From the NCBI GenBank assembly GCA_033344915.1, contig JAWPML010000001.1, positions 3,177,736 to 3,241,735 of the forward strand: a DNA stretch of 64,000 nt, given 5' to 3'. Under the pieces are notes generated by a model that had not been told where the DNA came from, searched no databases, and worked only from the letters and a program-made list of their open reading frames with translations. The DNA comes from Acidimicrobiales bacterium. GTDB taxonomy: Bacteria > Actinomycetota > Acidimicrobiia > Acidimicrobiales > Aldehydirespiratoraceae. A program made the translations under genes and the position numbers. Positions 51,258-59,137 of the stretch are shown in pieces; positions within the stretch are counted from its first letter, which is position 1; every line of letters starts with the position of its first letter.

Positions 51258-52547
51258 TCAGCCGACTGCCGGGATCTCGGTCATGTCGCCGAGGTAGGGA
51301 TGCAGCGCTTCGGGCAGACGGATCGAGCCGTCCGGTTGGCGACCGGTCTCGACGATCGCCGCCCAGACCCGGGGAACGGCGAGCCCGGATCCGTTGAGGC
51401 TGTGCACGAACTCGGTGCCCTTGCCCTCGGCCGGTCGGTAGCGGACGTTCGCCCGCCGGGCCTGGTAGTCGGTGCACCAGCTGACCGACGAGACCTCGAG
51501 CCAGCGGTCGGCGCCGGGCGCGTAGACCTCGATGTCGTAGGTGCGGGCGCCGGCTCCGCTGATGTCGCCGCAGGCCAGATCGAGGACCCGATGGGCGAGC
51601 CCGAGGTCGCGGATCGCGCCCTCCGCCCGATCCAGGATCTGCCCGTGCATCGCCTCGGCCTGGTCCGGTGTGCAGAACGCGTAGAGCTCGACCTTGTCGA
51701 ACTCGTGCACCCGCAGCAGACCCCGCGTGTCCTTGCCCGCCGAACCCGCCTCGCGGCGATAGCACGAGGTGTGGGCCATGAGCCGCAACGGCAGATCGCC
51801 CTCGTCGAGGATCTCGCCCGCGACCATCGACGTGAGCGGCACCTCGGCGGTGGGAATGGCCCACAGGTCGTCGCGCTCGAGGTGGTAGGCGTCGTCGGCG
51901 AACTTCGGGAGATGGCCCGTGCCGATCATCGTCTCGGTCTTCACCACCGTCGGCGGCCGCACCTCTTCGAACGCATCACGATTGCGGTCGAGCCCGTAGT
52001 TGATCAGCGCCCGCAGCAGGCGGGCACCCGCCCCGCGGTACATCGCGAACATCGAGCCGGACATGCGCACGGCGCGGTCGACGTCGAGAATGCCGAGCTC
52101 CTCACCGATGTCCCAGTGCGGCACCCGCTGGTGCGGGGCGTAGCTCGCCGGATCGAACCCTTCGACGCGCAGTTCGACATTGTCGTCCTCGGTCAGCCCG
52201 TCGGGCGCGTCCGGCGACGGCATGTTGGAGACCGTGAGCAACAGGGAGCGGATCTGCGCCTGGAGCGCGTCGGCCTCGTCGCTGAGCGCCTTCTCCCTCT
52301 CACCCAGCTCGCGGCTGGTCGCCTGGAGTTCGCTCGCCTCGTCGGCCCGGCCGTCCTTGTGCAGCGCGCCGACCTGCTTGGAGATCTGCTTGACCTCGGC
52401 GCGGATGTCGTCGCGCTCGGTGCCGATGGCCCGCATGCGGGTGTCGAGCCCGATGACCTCGTCGATGGCCGCCGTCGATTCGCCCCGCCGCGCGATGGCC
52501 GCTTTCACGGCATCGGGATCGGTGCGGATCAGCTTGATGTCGAGCAT
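51258..52547 (-). CDS. serS: Serine--tRNA ligase
   Basis: The 429-residue enzyme charges tRNA-Ser. It has the long N-terminal coiled-coil arm (RGESTAAIDEVIGLDTRMRA through QAQIRSLLLTVSNMP) and class II motifs: ALINYGLDRNRDAFEEVRPP, SCYRREAGSAGKDTRGLLRVHEF (motif 2) and HSLNGSGLAVPRVWAAIVE (motif 3). The ATG at 52547 is 6 nt after TACCGT (52554-52559, minus strand). It sits at the end of the oxidase cluster. Confidence 0.96.
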   Translation of the reverse strand: MLDIKLIRTDPDAVKAAIARRGESTAAIDEVIGLDTRMRAIGTERDDIRAEVKQISKQVGALHKDGRADEASELQATSRELGEREKALSDEADALQAQIRSLLLTVSNMPSPDAPDGLTEDDNVELRVEGFDPASYAPHQRVPHWDIGEELGILDVDRAVRMSGSMFAMYRGAGARLLRALINYGLDRNRDAFEEVRPPTVVKTETMIGTGHLPKFADDAYHLERDDLWAIPTAEVPLTSMVAGEILDEGDLPLRLMAHTSCYRREAGSAGKDTRGLLRVHEFDKVELYAFCTPDQAEAMHGQILDRAEGAIRDLGLAHRVLDLACGDISGAGARTYDIEVYAPGADRWLEVSSVSWCTDYQARRANVRYRPAEGKGTEFVHSLNGSGLAVPRVWAAIVETGRQPDGSIRLPEALHPYLGDMTEIPAVG

Positions 52548-52572
52548 GCGAAGACGGTACTGCCCACGATGT

Positions 52573-53475
52573 TCAGTGCGGTCGGCTTTCGTGGGTCGGC
52601 TCGCCGGCCGCGTCGAAGGCGGCCTCGACATCGGAGTACGTGAGCCGGCCCCGGGTGAACTTCTTCTCCTCGTCCTCCCGGCGGATGACCGCGACATGGC
52701 GGAAGAACCGGATCGCGATGAGCGTCCACAGATAGAAGCCGCCGACGACCTTCATGATCGCCCCGGCCATCTGCTGGTCGTTGGTGGGGTCGATACCCCA
52801 GAGGTTGTAGTCGTGGTCGTAGGCGTCGTAGACGACCCCCTCGGCGAACACGAGCCAGCCCGCCGGCACGGTCGGCACGACCGACATGAGGAAGAGGTAG
52901 ATCAGCTTCCCGGGCTCGCTGAGGTGGACCTCCTTCAACGGGCCCAGCACCGGGAACCACATCAGCAACGCGGTGAAGAACACCCCGAGGTGCACCATGT
53001 AGTGGAACGGGCCGTTCTCGCTGCTGAGGTTGACCACCCCACCCCAGTGGGTGAGCATCTGCAGGAGGTTGAAGAGCACGCCCGCCACGAGCGGCTTCGT
53101 CAGCGTCCGGAGGATCCGGGCGGTGACGCCACCGTCGAGCACGAGCAGCCGGGCCAGCCACTCCGGCATGGCCAACAGGAGCAGCGGCGGGACCATGAAC
53201 GCAATCAGCAGATGCTGGAACATGTGCACCGAGTAGAGGTACTGCTCGGCGATGTCGTGCATCGGATAGTCGGCCGCGACCCACAACAGGATCACGCCGG
53301 CCACGAAGTAGCGCTTCTGGACCCGGGTGACGACGGGCTGCCCGGCGGGCACGACCAACGGTCCGATCGCGCGGACCGCGTAGACGCCGAGACCGATGAT
53401 CCCGCCGATGAGGAGCCAGACCTCGGGATGGGCCTCGAAGGCCCATGCGTTGACGGCGAGCAGGTTCGCCGTCAT
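52573..53475 (-). CDS. ctaG: CtaG-type cytochrome c oxidase assembly protein
   Basis: The 300-residue membrane protein (about seven helices) has SVHMFQHLLIAFMVPPLLLL, LTHWGGVVNLSSENGPFHY and VVPTVPAGWLVFAEGVVYD, the caa3 CtaG signature with His residues thought to help CuB insertion. The ATG at 53475 is 4 bp after the subunit IV stop. It is the last gene of the oxidase run. Confidence 0.9.
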   Translation of the reverse strand: MTANLLAVNAWAFEAHPEVWLLIGGIIGLGVYAVRAIGPLVVPAGQPVVTRVQKRYFVAGVILLWVAADYPMHDIAEQYLYSVHMFQHLLIAFMVPPLLLLAMPEWLARLLVLDGGVTARILRTLTKPLVAGVLFNLLQMLTHWGGVVNLSSENGPFHYMVHLGVFFTALLMWFPVLGPLKEVHLSEPGKLIYLFLMSVVPTVPAGWLVFAEGVVYDAYDHDYNLWGIDPTNDQQMAGAIMKVVGGFYLWTLIAIRFFRHVAVIRREDEEKKFTRGRLTYSDVEAAFDAAGEPTHESRPH

Positions 53476-53479
53476 GTCA

Positions 53480-53818
53480 TCACGCCCAGAACTCGAAGGC
53501 CGCCAGCGCGGCCACGTAGACCGCGGTCGCCAGCACCAGACCACCCACGAAGAGCTTCGTGAACAACGGGTTGTCGTGCTTCAGGTGCATGAAGTACATG
53601 GCCACCATGTAGAACTTCACGACCATCATGACCATGAGGCTGGCGATGGTGACGGAGTTGTTCTCGAAGACGGTGACGGCCGACTCGAAGTAGGTCAGCA
53701 CCTCGACCCCCGTGATGGCAGCGAGGAGCAGGGCAATCTTGACGTAGGCCCAGTCCGACGGATGGTCGTGGGCCTGTTCTTCAGCCAGTGTTGTTTCAGC
53801 CAGTGTTGTTTCAGCCAT
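53480..53818 (-). CDS. Cytochrome c oxidase subunit IV (prokaryotic COX4/CtaF type)
   Basis: The 112-residue protein has three membrane helices with VKIALLLAAITGVEVLTYF, MMVVKFYMVAMYFMHLKHDN and a third near the end. The phrase KFYMVAMYFMHLKHD is typical of CyoD/CtaF. The N terminus repeats AETTL twice, coded by a 15-bp tandem duplication (53781-53810). It lies between ctaE and ctaG. Confidence 0.9.
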   Translation of the reverse strand: MAETTLAETTLAEEQAHDHPSDWAYVKIALLLAAITGVEVLTYFESAVTVFENNSVTIASLMVMMVVKFYMVAMYFMHLKHDNPLFTKLFVGGLVLATAVYVAALAAFEFWA

Positions 53819-53831
53819 GACTCGTTGCCCC

Positions 53832-54458
53832 TCAGTCGACCGGGATCAAGTAGATGACGGTGAAGATGAAGATCCAGACCACGTCCACGAAGTGCCAGTA
53901 GAGCCCGACGATCTCGACGGTCTCGCTGTGCTCCTGGCGGAGTTTGCCCTGTTTGGACGCCACGAAGAGCGACATCAGCATCACGATACCGAGGCTCACG
54001 TGGACACCATGGAAGCCGGTCAGGGTGTAGAACGCCGAGCTGGCGGGGTTGTGGGTGTAGCCGACGCCCTCACGCAGGAACGAGGTGAACTCGTAGACCT
54101 GACCGCCGATGAAGATCGCGCCCAACATGGAGGTGGTGAGCAGCCACGCCCGGGTCGCGGGATTGTCGCCACGGGTGATCGCCGAGAGGGCGAGCACCAT
54201 GGTGAGCGACGACATCAACAGGACGAAGGAACTCACCGAGGTGAACGGGATGTCGAAGACATCGGTCGGGATCACCGTGTTGTCCGGACCCGGGCCCCGG
54301 CGCGTCTTGTAGAGCAGGTAGGTGGAGATCAGACCACCGAACAGCAGACACTCCGACCCGAGGAAGGCCCACATCGCCAGCTTGGTGTTGGAGATACCCG
54401 TGCTGGTCGCGTGGCCGTGATCGGCGGTGTCGACGGCAGCGTCAGTTGCGGTTGCCAT
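53832..54458 (-). CDS. ctaE: Cytochrome c oxidase subunit III
   Basis: The 208-residue membrane protein has KLAMWAFLGSECLLFGGLIST, TGFHGVHVSLGIVML and the final LYWHFVDVVWIFIFTVIYL, the hallmark of subunit III. It stabilises subunit I and bears no metal. It follows ctaD by 1 bp. Confidence 0.95.
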   Translation of the reverse strand: MATATDAAVDTADHGHATSTGISNTKLAMWAFLGSECLLFGGLISTYLLYKTRRGPGPDNTVIPTDVFDIPFTSVSSFVLLMSSLTMVLALSAITRGDNPATRAWLLTTSMLGAIFIGGQVYEFTSFLREGVGYTHNPASSAFYTLTGFHGVHVSLGIVMLMSLFVASKQGKLRQEHSETVEIVGLYWHFVDVVWIFIFTVIYLIPVD

Positions 54459-54459
54459 C

Positions 54460-56463
54460 TCAGGCCTCCTCGTCGCCGGCGGTCACCGGTGCTTCCTCGT
54501 CGTCGTGATGATCGTCGTGGTGATCATCGTGATCGTGATCGTGGCCGTGGTCCGCGTCGGGATCGTCCACCGGCTCCAGGGCCCAGGCATAGATGCCGAT
54601 CCCGGTGAGCAGACCGCCCACGACGCAGAGCCACAGGTTGAAGATGAGGCCGTAGCCGATCAGGGGCAGGCCGGCGGCCAGTACGAGCGGCCAGAAGGAC
54701 GGCGCCGGCAGGTGCACGCCCGTCGCCGAGCCGTCCTGGGCGGCCTCCTCGACCGTCGCGATGCGCACGACGTTGCGGTTCTCGTCGTAGCCGTACTTGC
54801 GATGCCACCACTCGTCGTCGCTCTCGATGACGGGCACCTCGTCGAAGTTGTGCTCCGGGGTCGGCGACGGGACCATCCATTCGAGGCTCCGGGCGTCCCA
54901 CGGGTCAGGCCCCGGGGGCGGCAGGTTGGGGGCATCGCGGCGCGACTTCCACACGTTGAAGAAGAAGAAGAGCACCGACAGGGCGATCACGAACGCACCG
55001 ATGGTGGCGACCAGGTTCCAGAACTCGAACCCGAATCCCGGTGAGTAGGTGTCGATGCGACGGCTCATGCCCTGCAGGCCCAAGACGTGCATCGGGCCGA
55101 AAGTGAGGTTGAAGCCGATCAAGATCGTCCAGAAATGGAGCTTCCCCCAGGTTTCGTTCAGCATGTGCCCGAAGAACTTCGGCCACCAGAAGTACATGCC
55201 GCCCATCAGGCCGAGCACGCCACCGCCGAAGATCACATAGTGGAAGTGGGCCACGATGTAGTAGGTGTCGGTCTGCTGGGTGTCGGCGGGGGCCAGGGCG
55301 TGGGTGACGCCGGACAGACCACCGATGGTGAACATCGCGACAGCGCCGACCGCGAAGAGCATCGCGGTGGTGAACCGCAACTTGCCGCCCCACATCGTGG
55401 CCAGCCAGTTGAGGATCTTCACCCCGGTCGGGACGGCGATGAACATCGTCGACATCGAGAACGCCCAGACCGACAGCGGCCCGATTCCGGACACGAACAT
55501 GTGGTGGGCCCACACACCGAAGCCCATGAAGCCGATCGCGATGCCCGAGAACACCATGAACGAGTAGCCGAAGATCGGCTTACGGCTGAACGTCGGGATG
55601 ATCTCCGAGATGATGCCGAAGCTCGGCAGGATGATGATGTACACCTCGGGATGGCCGAAGATCCAGAAGAGATGTTGCCAGAGCAGCGGATCGGCGCCCA
55701 TCTCCGGATTGAAGAACTGGGCCCCGAAGAGCCGGTCGAAGAGCAGCAGGAAGAGCGCCACCGTGATGACCGGCAGGGCGAACAGCAGCAGGAACTGGGT
55801 CACCAGGAGCATCCAGGTGAGCACCGGCATGCGGAACAGCGTCATACCGGGGGCCCGCATGTTGAGCACCGTGACGATCAGGTTCGCCGCCGAGACGAGC
55901 GAGGCGATACCGGTGATCAAGAGGCCGATGGCGTAGAAGTCGACGCCATGGCTCGGCGAGAACGCCAGACCGGAGTTCGGGGAGTAGCAGAACCACCCAC
56001 AGTCGGCACCACCGCCGCCGACGATCCACGACGAGTTCAGGAAGATCGCGCCGCCGATCCAGACCCAGAACGACAGGGCGTTGAGACGGGGGAACGCGAC
56101 GTCGCGGGCGCCGATCTGCAGCGGGATCAGATAGTTCGCGAAGGCGGCGGCCAGCGGCATGATGAACAGGAAGATCATCGTGACGCCGTGCATCGTGAAG
56201 ACCTGGTTGTAGATGTCGGCCGACAGCACGCTGCCGTTCGGCGCGGCCAACTGCACCCGGATCAACAGGGCTTCGATGCCGCCCACGATGAAGAAGAACA
56301 TCGCGGCGACGCCGTACATGATGCCGATCTTCTTGTGATCGACGGTGCTCAACCAGTCCCGCCAGCCGTTGCCGCCCTGGGGGCGGGTCAGCACGCCGAG
56401 GGGACGTTCGACGGTGGCGGCCTCGCCGGTCGTCAGCGCCAGGGGATCTTCCGTGACGGCCAT
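54460..56463 (-). CDS. ctaD: Cytochrome c oxidase subunit I (catalytic)
   Basis: The 667-residue protein holds the O2-reducing site. All ligands are present: H92 (TMHG) and H408 for low-spin haem a, H271 with Y275 (GHPEVY), H320/H321 (WAHHMF) for CuB, and H406 for haem a3 (AHFHYV). The twelve-helix core ends near residue 520. Two further C-terminal helices follow, then a tail of HDHDHDDHHDDHHDDEE. It is the second of the paired oxidase modules. Confidence 0.97.
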   Translation of the reverse strand: MAVTEDPLALTTGEAATVERPLGVLTRPQGGNGWRDWLSTVDHKKIGIMYGVAAMFFFIVGGIEALLIRVQLAAPNGSVLSADIYNQVFTMHGVTMIFLFIMPLAAAFANYLIPLQIGARDVAFPRLNALSFWVWIGGAIFLNSSWIVGGGGADCGWFCYSPNSGLAFSPSHGVDFYAIGLLITGIASLVSAANLIVTVLNMRAPGMTLFRMPVLTWMLLVTQFLLLFALPVITVALFLLLFDRLFGAQFFNPEMGADPLLWQHLFWIFGHPEVYIIILPSFGIISEIIPTFSRKPIFGYSFMVFSGIAIGFMGFGVWAHHMFVSGIGPLSVWAFSMSTMFIAVPTGVKILNWLATMWGGKLRFTTAMLFAVGAVAMFTIGGLSGVTHALAPADTQQTDTYYIVAHFHYVIFGGGVLGLMGGMYFWWPKFFGHMLNETWGKLHFWTILIGFNLTFGPMHVLGLQGMSRRIDTYSPGFGFEFWNLVATIGAFVIALSVLFFFFNVWKSRRDAPNLPPPGPDPWDARSLEWMVPSPTPEHNFDEVPVIESDDEWWHRKYGYDENRNVVRIATVEEAAQDGSATGVHLPAPSFWPLVLAAGLPLIGYGLIFNLWLCVVGGLLTGIGIYAWALEPVDDPDADHGHDHDHDDHHDDHHDDEEAPVTAGDEEA

Positions 56464-56464
56464 C

Positions 56465-57757
56465 TCACTCCACCTCCGTCGCCTGGATCATCTCGGCGCT
56501 GGCATCGGGGCCCAGCGTCGTGAGGAAGGCGATCACATCGTCGATCTGTCGTTCGGTCAGGTTGCGGTCCGGCATGCCCCGGGGCAGTTCGCCATCGGGG
56601 AGACCATCGGCGTAGTTGTCCTTCACCTCGGCCGGATCCCGGATCCAGCGGGCCAGGTCGTCGACGTTCACGGATCCGTCCTCGTTGTAGAGGTTCAGGA
56701 TGCCGCCCGCGAACGTCGTGCGGCTCATGAGGTGGGTGAGGTCCGGCGCCGAGCCGGAGACGACCTCCGCACCGTCGTAGTCGAGGTCGTTGAACCCGTC
56801 GACGAGATGACACGAGGCGCACTGGGTGTTGAAGACGTCGAGGCCGCGGAGGGCGGCGCTGGCGTCGTCGCCGACCGAGGCGGTCTCCCCGGCCCGGACG
56901 GCGTCGACATAGACCTGGAGCTCGTCGTCGAACGTGGCGGGCGCCATCTGCTCGTCGATCCAGTCCTGGAAGTCGGCGGGGGTCAGGGCGAGCGTCTGCA
57001 TCCGCATGCGGCTGTGGGACAGGCCGCAGAACTCGGTGCACTGCCCGAAGTAGACGCCGGGTTCGTCGGCTTCGATCTTCCAGGGCGCGAAGCGCCCCGG
57101 CACGGCGTCGCGCTTGCCGTTGAGTTGCGGGATCCAGTGTGAGTGGATCACGTCACGCGAGGTGATGATCAGTTCCACTTCCTGGCCCGTCGGGATGGCG
57201 AACTGGCCGGAGGTGACGATGTCGGCCGGCGGCAGGTTCATCGGATCGGCGAGTACCTCGTGGGTGATCTGTTCGCCGTCGAGGTAGTAGCGGTACTCCC
57301 ACCACCACTGCTGGCCGACGACCACGATCGTCGGCTCCCACTCGATCGACTCACCCGCGACGTCGAGGGTCATCGCATTCGCCTCGTCGATGTCGTTGAT
57401 CGCGAAGTGCACGACGCTGGTGGCGACGGCGACGACCACCATCACGAGCGCGGGGATGGCGGTCCACGCGATCTCGAGCGTGTTGTTGTGGGCGATCTGT
57501 TCGGGGAACTCGTCGTCGCCCTCGTAGGTCTTGACGCGGTGCTTGAAGCCGAGCCAGACGACCGCGCCACACACGAAGACCAGCACGACGCCGGCAACGA
57601 TGAAGACGGGCAGGGCGAGGCCGTAGATCTCGTCGGCGACACCACTGCGAGGCTGCAGCGTGTCGAGCTCGGCATCGCTGGCGCAGCCGGCCAGCAGGAG
57701 GCCGAGCGCGAGGACGATGCCGGCCTGGCGACCGCGGCTGTTGAACAGGTGACTCAC
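56465..57757 (-). CDS. ctaC: Cytochrome c oxidase subunit II fused to cytochrome c (caa3 type)
   Basis: The 430-residue lipoprotein (lipobox LLLAGCAS, Cys25) has two membrane helices and the CuA site H205, C240, C244, H248, M251 (GQCTEFCGLSHSRM). A fused c-type cytochrome has CASCH at 313-317 and a late Met. It receives electrons from cytochrome c or directly from the bc complex. The GTG overlaps the preceding TAG stop. Confidence 0.95.
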   Translation of the reverse strand: MSHLFNSRGRQAGIVLALGLLLAGCASDAELDTLQPRSGVADEIYGLALPVFIVAGVVLVFVCGAVVWLGFKHRVKTYEGDDEFPEQIAHNNTLEIAWTAIPALVMVVVAVATSVVHFAINDIDEANAMTLDVAGESIEWEPTIVVVGQQWWWEYRYYLDGEQITHEVLADPMNLPPADIVTSGQFAIPTGQEVELIITSRDVIHSHWIPQLNGKRDAVPGRFAPWKIEADEPGVYFGQCTEFCGLSHSRMRMQTLALTPADFQDWIDEQMAPATFDDELQVYVDAVRAGETASVGDDASAALRGLDVFNTQCASCHLVDGFNDLDYDGAEVVSGSAPDLTHLMSRTTFAGGILNLYNEDGSVNVDDLARWIRDPAEVKDNYADGLPDGELPRGMPDRNLTERQIDDVIAFLTTLGPDASAEMIQATEVE

Positions 57758-58551
57758 TATCCGTCTTCTCCGTGGTCGACTTCGGTGCTGCCGTCTTCGC
57801 CGTGCGGTTCGTGCTCGTCGAACTCGCGCTCGCCGTCGACCGTGGCCCACACGCCACCGCCGAGAATGGCGACCCCGAGCACCACCGAGAGGCCGGCCAC
57901 GAGGTTGCGGTTGATCTTCTTGTCGGACGCGGCCAGGAAGCCGATGCCGAGGATGACGACGGCGAGGACGCCGGCGATCAGGACGGCGCCGTTCTTCGAG
58001 GCGTTCAGCAGGATCCGCGAGGCGAGCAGCACGATCACGGCGATGACGGCCGCACCGGCAGCCGGGATCTCGATCGGCGCCATGATGCGGTTGCGCAGCG
58101 CCCGGTTGGCCTCCGGGTCGCCGGAGGCCCGGTCGGCCCAGGCGTCCATCATCCATTCGATGGCGACCGCGCCGACGATCACGAGTCCGGTGATGAAGAC
58201 CGCGGTGTTGAGCACGAGGCCGATGGCCATGGTGGCGGCGCCGAACGCGCCCACGACCGGCCAGAAGCTCGCGGTCACCGGCTGGGTCGGCTCGATGTCG
58301 TCCACGCCCATGTAGTCGGCCTGGTCGGCCGGGTCGGCGTCCCGGAAGAAGATGAGCGTGCACGCGATGGCCATCGCCACGACGCCCAGCAACACGAGGA
58401 GGCCGTAGCCGACGTGTTCGCCCACGCCCTCCTTCCAGCCGAGGGAGATGGGACCGGTCCAGTTGCCACCGCTCGTGTAGCCATAGAGCATGGCCGCGGT
58501 GACGAGACCGACCCCGATACCGAAGAAGAACTTGAAGCCCGTTGTGAACAT
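57757..58551 (-). CDS. Subunit-IV-like membrane protein of the oxidase cluster
   Basis: The 264-residue protein has seven or so membrane helices. The first half resembles actinobacterial cytochrome c oxidase subunit IV (PF12270-type: NWTG near the start, then TASFWPVVGAFGAATMAIGL), but the second half adds three helices and an acidic/His-rich tail. It lies between the III-like gene and ctaC, with 1-bp overlap to ctaC, so it is part of the oxidase run. Its exact role is unknown. Confidence 0.72.
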   Translation of the reverse strand: MFTTGFKFFFGIGVGLVTAAMLYGYTSGGNWTGPISLGWKEGVGEHVGYGLLVLLGVVAMAIACTLIFFRDADPADQADYMGVDDIEPTQPVTASFWPVVGAFGAATMAIGLVLNTAVFITGLVIVGAVAIEWMMDAWADRASGDPEANRALRNRIMAPIEIPAAGAAVIAVIVLLASRILLNASKNGAVLIAGVLAVVILGIGFLAASDKKINRNLVAGLSVVLGVAILGGGVWATVDGEREFDEHEPHGEDGSTEVDHGEDG

Positions 58552-58558
58552 CTGATCC

Positions 58559-59137
58559 CTACTTCGCGACGTAGACGACGTACCAGGTGATCGACCACAT
58601 GGCGACCACCGTGTCCCAGTAGAAGGCGGCCGCGGCGACGCCGTCGGCCTTGCGGGGGCCGTATTGGCCGATGAGTGCCCGCAGGAAGGTGAGCGTGAGG
58701 AACGCCACCGCACTGATGAGGAAGGCGAGGAACACGCCGTTCACCAACAAGAAGAGGAACTCGGCGTTGCTGCCCGCGAGGGCGAAGCCGGTGTCGTTGA
58801 TGATGAACCAGAGTTGGTTGAACACCGCGGCACCGAACAGGCCGGTGAGCCCGAGCGCCATGTAGGCGTTGAGGCGGTCGTCGTTGTTGATCGCCTGCAC
58901 CGCCCACTGGACGGTGAAGACGGACAGGATCATCGTGGCGAAGACGAAGCCCGCCGGACCGAGTTCGATGACACCGGCCGGGAACCATTCGTCCGCCGCG
59001 GCCCGCTCGTTGATGTAGATGACGAGCACCCCGGCGAACGCCATGAACGCAGCGGCGGACGCGAACATCGTCGCGACGAGCACGGTGCGGGGTCGGGTGA
59101 CCTCCGCGGCCGGAAGCGCGTTGGTGGTGACAGCCAT
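58559..59137 (-). CDS. Haem-copper-oxidase subunit-III-like protein
   Basis: The 192-residue protein has five membrane helices with ELGPAGFVFATMILSVFTVQW and AFYWDTVVAMWSITWYVVYVAK, the latter parallel to YWHFVDVVWIFIF of ctaE but with Asp for His. It starts at the ATG overlapping (TGATG) the stop of the degenerate subunit-I-like gene, so the two are made together. A structural partner role is inferred. Confidence 0.8.
   Translation of the reverse strand: MAVTTNALPAAEVTRPRTVLVATMFASAAAFMAFAGVLVIYINERAAADEWFPAGVIELGPAGFVFATMILSVFTVQWAVQAINNDDRLNAYMALGLTGLFGAAVFNQLWFIINDTGFALAGSNAEFLFLLVNGVFLAFLISAVAFLTLTFLRALIGQYGPRKADGVAAAAFYWDTVVAMWSITWYVVYVAK

Noticed and set aside
54480..54560. Simple-sequence repeat as a mobile or phase-variable element
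   Set aside because: It codes in frame for a His/Asp tail and shows no exact repeat unit.
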